A stretch of 64,000 nucleotides of DNA from contig JAZRXG010000042.1 of assembly GCA_045600105.1 (NCBI GenBank), positions 1 to 64,000 of the forward strand, written 5' to 3'. Shown piece by piece: positions 49,725 through 59,438 of this stretch (within the stretch, counting starts at the first letter, position 1; each line of letters begins with the position of its first letter). This DNA is from UBA1206 sp045600105. Its GTDB lineage: Bacteria; Bacillota; Clostridia; Oscillospirales; CAG-382. The translations under genes were made by a program, and so were the position numbers. Under the pieces are notes generated by a model, which saw only the letters and a list, made by a program, of their open reading frames with translations, did no database searches and was not told the DNA's origin.

Positions 49725-52700
49725 TCAGAAAAATGTGATCTGGTTGGTTTCGGGAAGATCGCCGACGCAGCCGCGTGATCTGAGCAGCTCGAGCACCGAT
49801 TTTGATATTCCCGCTTTGGTTTTGAGCTCTTCGAGGTTGGATACGCCCGACTTCATCGCCTCTTCGAGGTTGATGGCGGCGGCTTCTCCGAGTCCCGGGA
49901 GCGCTATGAACGGCAGCCGTATCCTGCCGTTTTCGGGTATGAACGCTTTGGCTTTGGATTTGAATACGTCAACGGGCAGGAACGTGACGCCGCGTGCCGC
50001 CATTTCGTTGATTATCTGCAGGCAGTTGAAAATGTCGTCGTCCTTGGCGGTCGCGTCGGCTCTCCCGTCCATTTCCTTAAGCGTTTCCATCATTTTGCGT
50101 TTGGGAAGCAGCGCAAGGTCGTAGTCGAGTCCGTCGGGGCGCGCCGTGAAATAGGTGGCATAGAATTCGACGGGACGGTAGACCTTGAACCACGCGAGTC
50201 TGAGCGCCGCGATGACGTAGGCGGCGGCGTGCGCCTTGGGGAACATGTATTTTATTTTGCGGCACGACGCGATGTACCACTCGGGCACGTCGTGGGCAAG
50301 CATTTCTTTTTCATAGTCGTCGCTGACGCCTTTGCCTTTACGGACGGATTCCATTATCTTGAACGCCGAGGACGGCTCGAGATGCTTGGAAAGCAGGTAA
50401 AGCATTATGGAGTCACGCGTTCCGATTATGGTGTCGATGGTGCATATCCCGCTTTTGATGAGTTCGTCGCCGTTGCCGAGCCAGATGCCCGTGCCGTGTG
50501 ACAGACCCGATATCTGAAGCAGGTCGGAGAAGCGTTTGGGCTTGGCGTCCATCATCATTCCCCTGACGTAGGGAGTGCCCATTTCGGGAAGCCCCAGTGT
50601 ACCCGTTTCGCAGTTGTAAAGGTCGTTTGGCGTGATGCCGAGCGCCGCCGGCGACGTGAAGAGCGTCATTACGTTCTTGTCGTTCATCGGGACGGAAAGC
50701 ACATCGATGCCGGTGTATTCCTGAAGCACCTTGTACATCGTCGGCACATCGTGCCCCAGCATATCGAGCTTGAGTATGGTGTCGTGCAGATAAACGAACG
50801 CGAAGTGGGTGGTGACGACGTCGCTCGATTCCTTGTCGGCGGGATGCTGAACGGGCGAGAAGTCGTATACGTCGTACTGCTTGGGAACGACGATAATTCC
50901 GCCGGGGTGCTGACCCGTGGTGCGTTTGATGCCCACGCAGCCCTCGGTAAGGCGGTTTATCTCGGCTTTGGAGAGCGTTATCCCCTGCTCCTCAAGGAAT
51001 TTGCGGACGTAGCCGTAGGCGGTCTTGGACGCGATCGTGCCGACCGTTCCGGCGCGGAAAATGTTCTCTTTGCCGAAAAGGACTTCGGTGTATTTGTGGG
51101 CGTCGGACTGAACGTCGCCCGAGAAGTTGAGGTCGATATCGGGCGCTTTGTCGCCCTTGAATCCGAGGAAGGTCTCGAACGGGATGTCGTGGCCGTCGCA
51201 TATCATGGGCGTTCCGCACTCGGGGCAGTCCTTGTCGTCCATATCGAAGCCGCTTCCGTACGTTCCGTCGGTGAAAAACTCGCTGTAACGGCACTTGGGG
51301 CAGCGGTAATGAGGCGGCAGCGGATTGACCTCGGAAATATCGGCGAGCATGGCGATGACGGACGAGCCGACCGATCCGCGCGAACCGACGAGGTAGCCCC
51401 TGCTTTCGGAGTTCTGAACGAGCTTGCGCGCGATTATGTAAAGAACGGCGAAGCCGTGCTTGATTATGGCGTCAAGTTCGCGGTCCATGCGTTTTTCGAC
51501 TATTTCGGGAAGCACGTCGCCGTACATTCTGTGCGCCTTTTCCTTGCAGCAGCTTATCAGTTCTTCCTCGGCGCCCTCGATCTCGGGGGTATATTTGCCG
51601 TCGGGGATGGGACGTATGCCGTCTTCGATAAGGCTCGCGATATAGCGCGTGTTGCTGACGACCACCTCGTACGCTCTGTCGCCGAGATACGAGAACTCGT
51701 CGAGCATCTCTTTGGTCGTCTTGAGGTACATCCTCGTCGGACGGAGAGCGTCCTTGTATTTCTGGCTGTGCTTGAGTATCTGGCGGTATATCTCGTCATC
51801 GGGGGTCATGAAATGCACGTCGCCGGTGGCAACGCACGGCTTGTGGAGCTTGTCCGCGATCTCGAGTATGCGCTTGTTGATCCTTTCGAGGTCGTCCTTG
51901 GACTTGACTATCCCCTCGTCGATGAGGAAGTTGTTGTTCGAATGCGGCATTATCTCGAAATAATCGTAAAACGACGCCGTTTCGAGCTGGTCGGATTCGC
52001 TTCTGTCGTTCAGCACCATCTGATAGACTTCTCCCGATTCGCACGCCGAGCCGAGGATGAGTCCCTCGCGATAGGTCTGGAGCACGGTCTTGGGGATGAG
52101 CGGGCTCTTGTGGTAATAGTTGAGGTACGAGAACGAGATGAGCTTGTAAAGGTTCTTTATTCCCGCCTGAGTGCGGGCGAGTATGGAAATGTGGCGCGGT
52201 CTCAGGCGCTTCGGGTCGGACTTTGCCGCCATTTCGTTCACCATTCCGCTGACGGTGGCGATACCGTCCGGTTCCATTTTCTTTATCATGCAGCCGAATA
52301 TCCCGGCAAGCATCGCGCAGTCGTCGCAGGCTCTGTGATGGTTGAATTCACCGAGCTTGTAGTAGTCGCGCAGAGTATCGAGCTTGTGGTTCTTTGAATC
52401 GGGGTTGATGTGCTGCGATACGGCAACGGTATCGAGATAGGCGTTTGTAAACGGCACCTTGTTGTCGTTGCAGACTTTTCTGATGAATCCCACGTCGAAG
52501 TTGGCGTTGTGCGCCACGAGCATGGTATCCCCCGCGAAATCCAAGAACATTTTCACGGCGTCTATCTGCGACGGAGCGTCTTTGACCATTTCGTCGGTGA
52601 TGCCCGTGAGAGAAACGATCTTCTCGGGTATCGGCATTCCGGGGTTGACGAAGGTATCGAACGTGTCGGTCACCTTTCCGCCGCAGTATCTGACCGCGCC

Positions 52701-54074
52701 GATCTCGGTGATGGCGCAGGTGAGCGGCGAAAGTCCCGTGGTCTCTATGTCGAAAACGGTGAAAACACCCTCGGAAAAGCTCACGTCGTTTTCGCTTCTG
52801 AACTCGAATACGGCGCGTGCCGTGTCGTCGACGAGGTAGCCTTCCATTCCGTATATCGGCTTGACGTTGGGGTGCTTGACGGCTTCCTTCATTATTTCGG
52901 GGAATCCCTGCACGTTTCCGTGGTCGGTGACGGCTATCGCGGGCATACCCCATCTGTCGGCGGTCTTCACGACGTCGGCGGGGTCGCAGAGCGCGTCGTT
53001 TGCCGAAAGCGTGGTGTGCAGATGGAGCTCCACGCGCGTCTCTTCGGCGCCGTCCTTGGAAAGCACTTCCTTGACTTTATAAAGCGTGTTCGTTCTGACC
53101 ATGACTTCGCCGTCGTATTTGTCGATGGCGGCGCTGCCGCAGACGAGCAGCGCGGCTCCGGGCTTGGGTGCCTGGAAGCCCGCTTCCTTATCGACGATGA
53201 GTCTGACGTTCATCGACGAGTCAAGGTCGGTGACGCACATACGGTAGGTTATCCTGGTGCCCTCGCGGTTTTCTTTTTCCTCGATCTGGAACAGTCTGCA
53301 CAGAAAAGCGCACCGCTTGTCGGGCTCTATTTCGCGTATCGCGATTATCTTTGCGCTGCTTTCGTTGCCGTAAAGCAGCTCCTTGTCGGCTATGTTGAAC
53401 CTGAGGCGTCCGGCGGAAAAGACCGTGCCGTCCTCGTTTTTTGTGAGCACCTCGCCTTCGACGGGAGAAAAAGAGCGGTTGTCGCAGCCTTCGGGAGCTG
53501 CTGCGTCGTTACGCGGCGCGTTTTTCAGCTCCCTGATATATGCGTCCTGCGCGTCCTTCTGCAGCTTGATCTCGGCGTCGGAAAAGACGTCGAGTCTGAC
53601 GCTTCCCTTGAAAACGACGCGGATATGCGTGCCGAAGCGCGAAAACACCGCGTCCTCGAAGAACTTGTCTATTTTATTTTCGATAAGGCGCGACGAAAGA
53701 CCGTCACGCAGAGTGACGGTGAGCGTAAAGCCGTCGAAGGACGTTTCGTAGGATTCGAGAAATCCGTGAACGTATCCTTCGCCGTGATAAAGCAGCAGCG
53801 TGTTGACGAGCTCGGTAACGTAGGACTCGTCGAAGGCGCAGCCTCTGAAGCACGGATATATTCTGCAGTCGTTTATCGCGTACGCCTCTTTTATGCCCGT
53901 TTCGACGGCGAACAGTCCGTCACTCGGTACAATACGGGAAAAGTCGGCATTGCATTCGACCGACTTTTCTTCTTTATTCACTCTGACCGAAAAGGACGTG
54001 ATCGCGTCGATAATGCCCATATCCTCTTCGGTGGGCGTATATCGCGGGAATTTGCGGAGGAATTCTTCCGTCAT
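49725..54074 (-). CDS. polC: DNA polymerase III PolC (Gram-positive alpha subunit)
   Basis: 1449 residues, normal for PolC, the replicative polymerase of Firmicutes. The layout is an N-terminal domain, an OB fold, and a PHP domain beginning ELHLHTTLSANDA (about 346) split by the DEDDh proofreading exonuclease (FDIETTGLSP near 440, NHHRACDDCAML). The polymerase core has a zinc knuckle CPKC...CPEC (about 925-955) and the catalytic APDIDLNFSGD (about 975). A C-terminal helix-hairpin-helix region (LPGLGEAAAINLEEAM) ends the protein. It overlaps ispG by four bases. Confidence 0.98.
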   Translation of the reverse strand: MTEEFLRKFPRYTPTEEDMGIIDAITSFSVRVNKEEKSVECNADFSRIVPSDGLFAVETGIKEAYAINDCRIYPCFRGCAFDESYVTELVNTLLLYHGEGYVHGFLESYETSFDGFTLTVTLRDGLSSRLIENKIDKFFEDAVFSRFGTHIRVVFKGSVRLDVFSDAEIKLQKDAQDAYIRELKNAPRNDAAAPEGCDNRSFSPVEGEVLTKNEDGTVFSAGRLRFNIADKELLYGNESSAKIIAIREIEPDKRCAFLCRLFQIEEKENREGTRITYRMCVTDLDSSMNVRLIVDKEAGFQAPKPGAALLVCGSAAIDKYDGEVMVRTNTLYKVKEVLSKDGAEETRVELHLHTTLSANDALCDPADVVKTADRWGMPAIAVTDHGNVQGFPEIMKEAVKHPNVKPIYGMEGYLVDDTARAVFEFRSENDVSFSEGVFTVFDIETTGLSPLTCAITEIGAVRYCGGKVTDTFDTFVNPGMPIPEKIVSLTGITDEMVKDAPSQIDAVKMFLDFAGDTMLVAHNANFDVGFIRKVCNDNKVPFTNAYLDTVAVSQHINPDSKNHKLDTLRDYYKLGEFNHHRACDDCAMLAGIFGCMIKKMEPDGIATVSGMVNEMAAKSDPKRLRPRHISILARTQAGIKNLYKLISFSYLNYYHKSPLIPKTVLQTYREGLILGSACESGEVYQMVLNDRSESDQLETASFYDYFEIMPHSNNNFLIDEGIVKSKDDLERINKRILEIADKLHKPCVATGDVHFMTPDDEIYRQILKHSQKYKDALRPTRMYLKTTKEMLDEFSYLGDRAYEVVVSNTRYIASLIEDGIRPIPDGKYTPEIEGAEEELISCCKEKAHRMYGDVLPEIVEKRMDRELDAIIKHGFAVLYIIARKLVQNSESRGYLVGSRGSVGSSVIAMLADISEVNPLPPHYRCPKCRYSEFFTDGTYGSGFDMDDKDCPECGTPMICDGHDIPFETFLGFKGDKAPDIDLNFSGDVQSDAHKYTEVLFGKENIFRAGTVGTIASKTAYGYVRKFLEEQGITLSKAEINRLTEGCVGIKRTTGQHPGGIIVVPKQYDVYDFSPVQHPADKESSDVVTTHFAFVYLHDTILKLDMLGHDVPTMYKVLQEYTGIDVLSVPMNDKNVMTLFTSPAALGITPNDLYNCETGTLGLPEMGTPYVRGMMMDAKPKRFSDLLQISGLSHGTGIWLGNGDELIKSGICTIDTIIGTRDSIMLYLLSKHLEPSSAFKIMESVRKGKGVSDDYEKEMLAHDVPEWYIASCRKIKYMFPKAHAAAYVIAALRLAWFKVYRPVEFYATYFTARPDGLDYDLALLPKRKMMETLKEMDGRADATAKDDDIFNCLQIINEMAARGVTFLPVDVFKSKAKAFIPENGRIRLPFIALPGLGEAAAINLEEAMKSGVSNLEELKTKAGISKSVLELLRSRGCVGDLPETNQITFF

Positions 54075-55120
54075 ATCAATTTCCTGACTTCTTCCGAAAG
54101 TGTTTTTACGATTTCGTTTTCTTTTACCTTGCGCGACGGAACACCCTTGAAGAAAAGCGTTCCTTCGCCGAGTCCGCCGGCGATGCCGACGTCGGCTTCA
54201 CGCGCTTCCCCGGGGCCGTTCACAACGCAGCCCATGAGCGCGACTTTTATCGTTCTGTTCACCTTTATCCCCTTCAGCTCTTTTTCAAGCTGCTTCGCGA
54301 GCGGGATAAGGTCTATTTTGGTCCTGCCGCAGGTGGGGCAGGATACGATCTCTATATGCGGGCGCAGATCGAGCGAATAAAGCAGCCCGTAAGCCGCCTC
54401 GACCTCTTTCACCACGTTTTCGGTGAGCGACACACGGATGGTGTCGCCGATGCCGTCGGCAAGGAGAGCGCCGATGCCGACCGACGATTTGATCACGGCC
54501 TGCTGTCCTCTGCCCGCTTCGGTGACTCCGAGGTGGAGAGGATATGTACAGCGTTCGGCAATAAGGCGGTTGGCGGCGATCATATTGCGGACGTCGGACG
54601 ATTTGACCGAAATGACGATGTTGTCAAAATCGAATCTTTCGAGCTGTCTGCACGCGAGGAACGCCGATTTCGCTATCGCTTCGGGCGTTACCGAGCCGAA
54701 CTCGGCAAGCACTTCTTTTTCAAGAGAGCCGCTGTTCACGCCGATGCGTATGGGAATATTTTTTCGGTTACAGGCGTCGCAGACCTTTTTCACTCTGTCG
54801 GCGTCGCCGATATTGCCGGGGTTGATGCGTATTTTATCTATCCCCGCTTCAGCCGCCTCGAGCGCGAGACGGTAGTCGAAATGGATGTCGGCTACGAGGG
54901 GGATGGAAACGTGTTCTTTGTAATAAGCAATGTTCTTTGCCGCGTCCATCGTATTGACGGTGAAACGCGCAATTTCGCAGCCCGCTTTTTCGAGTTTTTT
55001 AAGCTGGGCGAGCGTCGAAGCGCGGTCGGCGGTATCGCTGTTGGTCATCGACTGAACGGCAACGGGATTTCCGCCGCCGATCTTTACCGACCCTATATTT
55101 ATGACTTTTGATCCTCTCAT
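54071..55120 (-). CDS. ispG: (E)-4-hydroxy-3-methylbut-2-enyl-diphosphate synthase
   Basis: 349 residues. ATG at 55120 lies one base after the rseP stop; an upstream TTG in frame is less likely. PVAVQSMTNSDTAD opens the TIM barrel, and the C-terminal iron-sulfur domain has SCPTCGRTKIDL (two cysteines) and ALMGCVVNGPGEAREAD (third cysteine and the Glu ligand). IspG reductively opens the cyclodiphosphate ring in the MEP pathway. This gene takes the place that proS has in Bacillus in this cluster. Confidence 0.97.
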   Translation of the reverse strand: MRGSKVINIGSVKIGGGNPVAVQSMTNSDTADRASTLAQLKKLEKAGCEIARFTVNTMDAAKNIAYYKEHVSIPLVADIHFDYRLALEAAEAGIDKIRINPGNIGDADRVKKVCDACNRKNIPIRIGVNSGSLEKEVLAEFGSVTPEAIAKSAFLACRQLERFDFDNIVISVKSSDVRNMIAANRLIAERCTYPLHLGVTEAGRGQQAVIKSSVGIGALLADGIGDTIRVSLTENVVKEVEAAYGLLYSLDLRPHIEIVSCPTCGRTKIDLIPLAKQLEKELKGIKVNRTIKVALMGCVVNGPGEAREADVGIAGGLGEGTLFFKGVPSRKVKENEIVKTLSEEVRKLI

Positions 55121-55121
55121 A

Positions 55122-56207
55122 TCAGAAAAGCCCCACAACGTCTTTTATCGTGATGAAAAGCATGAGTCCGAGAAGGAGCAGCATGCAGACCGCGCTGACG
55201 GCGGATTCGACCTTGGGATTAAGCGGCTTGCGGCGTATCGCCTCGATGATATAAATGACCGCTCTGCCTCCGTCGAGCACGGGAAGGGGAAGCAGGTTGC
55301 AGAGCCCGAGGCTCATTGAAATGAGCACCGCGAGAGTCGCGAGGTTAAGCACCGTGTCTCCGATGCCGTCGGACTGCTTGACGACCTCGCCTATCTGCTG
55401 TCCGACGCCGACTGGACCCGACACGGCTTCGACGCCGTACTGTCCGGCGATCGTGCGCCAGAGAGACTCAAACGTCATTTTGAGCATGGATATGGGCTGC
55501 CAGAACGCCTGATACATGACTTCGCCGAAATCCTTTTCGACGCGGTAGATGCTGAAATCTATGTCGCCCATCGTGATGCCCTGATTTACGAACGACGGGA
55601 ACTGAACATCAAACGTGAGGATCTCGCCGTTTCTGAGCACTTTTACTTCAAGCGGCTTTTTGCCGCCTCTGAGCGCGACCACCGACGTGAGGTCGTAGGT
55701 GACGTGTATCGGAGTGCCGTCGATCTCGATTATTTCGTCGTTTTCGCGAAGCCCGCAGTTTTTCGTCTGCATATCCTCGGTGACGAACTGCGCGATGGTG
55801 GTGCTGCCAATCCTCGATTCGGGCATGCAGGCAACGACGACCGTCATTACGACGAACGTGAGCAGTATATTGGTGAACGGGCCCGCGAGCACTACGAGCA
55901 GGCGCTGCCAGACCGGCTTTTTGTTCAGTCCGATCTTGCCCTCGTCGCCCGGCTGCGGCTCGTCTTCGGCGGTCTCGCCTATCATTGCCACGTAGCCGCC
56001 TATCGGCAGCCAGCGCAGGGATATATCGTTGTGTTTGCCCTTCCACGTATGGATGGCAGGACCCATTCCCACGGAAAACTCGCGTATCCCCACGCCGAAA
56101 AGACGCGCCACGAGATAGTGGCCGAGTTCGTGAAGGGTTATGAGCAGTCCGAATATGAACAGGGTTATCAGTATCGTCCATACCGACGAAAAAACGGTTC
56201 CAAGCAT
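55122..56207 (-). CDS. rseP: RIP zinc metalloprotease RseP
   Basis: 361 residues. Membrane-embedded S2P protease with active site HELGH (residues 26-30), a PDZ domain (about 125-210, GLRENDEIIEIDG) and the second catalytic motif LLPLPVLDGGRAV in a late membrane helix. It cleaves transmembrane anti-sigma factors or signal peptides. The start ATG overlaps the dxr stop by one base (TGATG). Order dxr-rseP is conserved in Firmicutes. Confidence 0.96.
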   Translation of the reverse strand: MLGTVFSSVWTILITLFIFGLLITLHELGHYLVARLFGVGIREFSVGMGPAIHTWKGKHNDISLRWLPIGGYVAMIGETAEDEPQPGDEGKIGLNKKPVWQRLLVVLAGPFTNILLTFVVMTVVVACMPESRIGSTTIAQFVTEDMQTKNCGLRENDEIIEIDGTPIHVTYDLTSVVALRGGKKPLEVKVLRNGEILTFDVQFPSFVNQGITMGDIDFSIYRVEKDFGEVMYQAFWQPISMLKMTFESLWRTIAGQYGVEAVSGPVGVGQQIGEVVKQSDGIGDTVLNLATLAVLISMSLGLCNLLPLPVLDGGRAVIYIIEAIRRKPLNPKVESAVSAVCMLLLLGLMLFITIKDVVGLF

Positions 56208-57358
56208 CAGTTGACTCCTTTTGCGGCAATAAGGCGTGCCGCCGCCTCCCTCGCCGCTTTATCGGTTGACATAATATCATCAATCGTCGGTTCGGGAACA
56301 AATGCGGTTTCATTGGTAACTGTGGTAACTATATCGAATATGTCGGTAAACATAATGCGTTTTTCGAGGAACGCCTCAACGGCGATCTCGTTTGAAGCGG
56401 ACATTGCCGCGGGAATATTTCCGCCGCGTTTTATCGCGTTTTTCGCAAGAGAGAGCAGCGGGAAAGTCGTGTCGTCGGGCGACGCGAAGGTTATCTTGGC
56501 AAGCGACGGAAAATCAAGTTCACCCGTGAGCGACGGGCATCTTTCGGGGTAAGTCAGCGCGTACTGTATCGCAAGTCTCATATCGGGCCGCGCGAGCTGG
56601 GCGATGACCGTGTTGTCGTCAAAGCCGACCATTGAATGTATTATGCTTTCGCGCTGAACGACGACCTCGATGTCTTCGGGCCGCACGCCGAAAAGCCAGA
56701 CCGCTTCGATTATTTCGAGTCCCTTGTTCATGAGACTCGCCGAATCGACGGTTATCTTGGCGCCCATGCTCCAGTTGGGGTGAGCGAGCGCCATTTCGGG
56801 CGTGACCTTTTCGAGAAACGCTCTGTCTTTGCCGAAGAACGGTCCGCCGGAAGCGGTGAGATATATTTTTTTGGCTTTTTTGCCGCCGAGGCATTGAAAG
56901 ATCGCCGAATGTTCGCTGTCGACGGGGATGATGGAAAGCCCCTTCTCCTTCGCCTTTTTCGTGACGATGCTTCCGCCCGCGACAAGCACCTCTTTGTTCG
57001 AGAGCGCGATCGGGTGGTTTCCGCCAAGGGCGGCAAGAGTGGGCTTCAGTCCGCTGACGCCGAGCAGCGAGTTGCAGAGGATATCGCATTTCGTTTCAAA
57101 CGCCATTTCGCAGAGCTCGTCGTCTCCGGTCACGACCTTTACGTTTGTGTCGGCAAGCGAGGTTTTGAGTTCGTTGTAGTTATCTTTCCCTATCCAGGCT
57201 TTGCGTATACCGAATTCACGGCATTGAGCCTCTATCGCTTTGGCGTTGCGGTTGCCCGAAACGCAGTCCACCCCGAGCCCGAGATGGCGCACCACCTCCA
57301 TGGTCTGTCTGCCTATCGAGCCCGTCGAGCCGAGAACGGAAACAGTCTTGTTTGTCAT
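56207..57358 (-). CDS. dxr: 1-deoxy-D-xylulose 5-phosphate reductoisomerase
   Basis: 383 residues. NADPH motif VLGSTGSIGRQTME at the N-terminus, ALSNKEVLVAGGSIV, VDSEHSAIFQCL (metal Asp/Glu), TASGGPFFG and WSMGAKITVDSASLMNKGLE. It makes 2-C-methylerythritol 4-phosphate, the first committed MEP step. The start overlaps the cdsA stop by four bases. Confidence 0.97.
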   Translation of the reverse strand: MTNKTVSVLGSTGSIGRQTMEVVRHLGLGVDCVSGNRNAKAIEAQCREFGIRKAWIGKDNYNELKTSLADTNVKVVTGDDELCEMAFETKCDILCNSLLGVSGLKPTLAALGGNHPIALSNKEVLVAGGSIVTKKAKEKGLSIIPVDSEHSAIFQCLGGKKAKKIYLTASGGPFFGKDRAFLEKVTPEMALAHPNWSMGAKITVDSASLMNKGLEIIEAVWLFGVRPEDIEVVVQRESIIHSMVGFDDNTVIAQLARPDMRLAIQYALTYPERCPSLTGELDFPSLAKITFASPDDTTFPLLSLAKNAIKRGGNIPAAMSASNEIAVEAFLEKRIMFTDIFDIVTTVTNETAFVPEPTIDDIMSTDKAAREAAARLIAAKGVN

Positions 57359-58149
57359 AATACGTTTAACTCCGTAAGAATGAACGCGAGAAGTGTTATG
57401 GGAAGTATGGAATCGAATCTGTCAAGCACTCCGCCGTGACCCGGGAAGAGCTTGCCGTAGTCCTTGATGCCGTATCTTCTCTTGACGAGCGACGCCGCGA
57501 GGTCGCCTACCTGCCCCGCGATGGAAAGAGGGATGGCGACGAGGGCGAGCACGACGTAGGAAAGATCGCAGTCGAAGAAATTGTTGCACACGAGCGCGAA
57601 GACGATAAAGCCGATGATGCAGCCGACGATCCCGCCGATCGCTCCGGCTACGGTCTTTTTGGGCGATATTTCGGGGCAGAGCTTGCGCTTGCCGAGAAAT
57701 CTGCCGACAAAATAGGCGAACGTGTCGGTCCCCCACGCGGCAATGAATATGAGCAGGTACTGATAATGCTGTCTGTCGCGCACCATTACCATCAGCGCAA
57801 ATCCGAGGCAGGTCACGAGGGTCTCGAACGTGACGAAACCGATGGCGTCAACGGTGTGGGCCTTGAATCCGAATACCGCTTCGCAGAGCGCGAAAACGAT
57901 GACGAAAATAACAACGGACACCATATACTCGCTCTTGTATCTCGCGAGTATCGGGAGCGCCGCGCCTGCGAGAGCCGAAACGATGAGCATGGGATAGCAT
58001 TTTTTGAGTCCCACGCAGGAATACATCTCGAACACCGCGACGACGCAGAGTACGGCAAGAGCCGCGGGGAAAGCCGCCGTGCCGGAAAAATAAAGTATGG
58101 GTACGAATACGGCGAGGGCGACCGCCGCCGTGATTATTCGAGTTAACAT
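57355..58149 (-). CDS. cdsA: Phosphatidate cytidylyltransferase
   Basis: 264 residues with about seven membrane helices. The family signature runs from SLVKRRYGIKDYGKLFPGHG to GVLDRFDSI near the C-terminus. It makes CDP-diacylglycerol for phospholipid synthesis. Four bases separate it from uppS; it overlaps dxr by four bases. Confidence 0.95.
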   Translation of the reverse strand: MLTRIITAAVALAVFVPILYFSGTAAFPAALAVLCVVAVFEMYSCVGLKKCYPMLIVSALAGAALPILARYKSEYMVSVVIFVIVFALCEAVFGFKAHTVDAIGFVTFETLVTCLGFALMVMVRDRQHYQYLLIFIAAWGTDTFAYFVGRFLGKRKLCPEISPKKTVAGAIGGIVGCIIGFIVFALVCNNFFDCDLSYVVLALVAIPLSIAGQVGDLAASLVKRRYGIKDYGKLFPGHGGVLDRFDSILPITLLAFILTELNVL

Positions 58150-58153
58150 AATG

Positions 58154-58843
58154 TCACCTGCCGAATCTTCTTTTTCTGCTGCCGTACGCCTCTATCGCCT
58201 TTTTGAGGCAGTCGAGGTCAAAATCGGGCCAATATGTATCGGTGAAATAATATTCGCTGTAAGCGGACTGATAAAGCAGGAAATTCGAAAGTCTCATTTC
58301 GCCGCTCGTTCTGATTATGAGGTCGGGGTCGGGAATATCGGCGGTATAAAGATATTTTTTGAACGACTCGGTATCGACCTCCTTCACGCCGTCGGCGATA
58401 AGGCGGTTCACCGCGTTCACGATATCCTGCCTTCCGCCGTAGCAGAACGCGATGCAGAACGTGAGCCCCGTATTGCGTGACAGTCTCTCCTGGATGCCGC
58501 GCATTTCGTCGGCAAGGTCTTTCGGCGCGAGCGACAGGTCACCGAGCACGATAAGGCGCACGTTCTTTGCCATGAGGCGCTTTTCGTAGTCGGCGATGCC
58601 GCGGGCGGCGATGTCGAAAAGAGCCGACACTTCACCCGATTCGCGTTTGAGGTTTTCGGTGGAAAAAGCGTATACCGTGAGGTATTTTATGCCGAGAGCA
58701 TTGCAGTTGGTGACGAGATCGACAAGTCTGTCGAAGCCGACCTTGTGACCCGCGGTACGCGGAAGCAGACGCCTTCTTGCCCAGCGTCCGTTCCCGTCCA
58801 TTATGACCGCGATATGATCCGGCAGAGCTTTGAATTCAGCCAT
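58154..58843 (-). CDS. uppS: Undecaprenyl diphosphate synthase (isoprenyl transferase)
   Basis: 229 residues. HIAVIMDGNGRWARRRLLPR with the catalytic Asp16, TAGHKVGFDRL, TVYAFSTENLKR and the C-terminal DLIIRTSGEMRLSNFLLYQ (family RTSGExRLSNFL motif) are present. It elongates farnesyl diphosphate to the C55 lipid carrier for peptidoglycan. Its ATG overlaps the frr stop (TAATG). It consumes isoprenoid made by dxr, ispG and ispE in the same run. Confidence 0.97.
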   Translation of the reverse strand: MAEFKALPDHIAVIMDGNGRWARRRLLPRTAGHKVGFDRLVDLVTNCNALGIKYLTVYAFSTENLKRESGEVSALFDIAARGIADYEKRLMAKNVRLIVLGDLSLAPKDLADEMRGIQERLSRNTGLTFCIAFCYGGRQDIVNAVNRLIADGVKEVDTESFKKYLYTADIPDPDLIIRTSGEMRLSNFLLYQSAYSEYYFTDTYWPDFDLDCLKKAIEAYGSRKRRFGR

Positions 58844-59397
58844 TATATCTCAAGGATCTCCTTGTTCTTCTTGGCGACGACGACGTCGACTTCCTTGATG
58901 TATTTGTCGGTGAGCTCCTGAATGCTCTTTTCGGAAGCGGTCTGTTCGTCCTCGGTCATTTCCTTGGCGGTCTTCATGGCCTTGATCTTCTTGTTTGCGT
59001 CCTGACGGATGTTGCGGAGCGCGACCTTGGATTCTTCGCCCATCTTGGCAGCCTGCTTGGTGAGTTCTTTTCTTCTTTCCTCGGTGAGAGCCGGGAAAAC
59101 GAGACGGATGCATTTGCCGTCGTTCTGAGGATTGATGCCTACGTCGGAGGCAAGGATGGCTTTTTCGATGTCGCGGAGGATGTTGGTCTCCCAAGGGATT
59201 ATCGCAAGGGTCCTGGCGTCGAGCGTTTTGACGGTGGCGACGCCGGAAAGGTCGGTGGGAGTGCCGTAGTAGTTGACTTTGACTCTGTCGAGAACGCGTG
59301 CCGAAGCGCGTCCCACGCGGATGGCTGCGAAGTCGTCTTCGAGGACCTTGATGGTCTTCTTCATTTTTTCTTCAAATTCTTTGTTGTCGAGTTTCAT
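58843..59397 (-). CDS. frr: Ribosome recycling factor
   Basis: 184 residues, the standard size; ATG at 59397 behind GGGAGG. IRVGRASARVLDRVKVNYYG, LAIIPWETNILRDIEKAI and RLVFPALTEERRKELTKQAA are the canonical blocks. It splits post-termination ribosomes with EF-G. Follows pyrH by 41 bases. Confidence 0.98.
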   Translation of the reverse strand: MKLDNKEFEEKMKKTIKVLEDDFAAIRVGRASARVLDRVKVNYYGTPTDLSGVATVKTLDARTLAIIPWETNILRDIEKAILASDVGINPQNDGKCIRLVFPALTEERRKELTKQAAKMGEESKVALRNIRQDANKKIKAMKTAKEMTEDEQTASEKSIQELTDKYIKEVDVVVAKKNKEILEI

Positions 59398-59438
59398 TTT
59401 TTCTTCCTCCCGTTATTTTTGTTTTATGTTTATTTCGT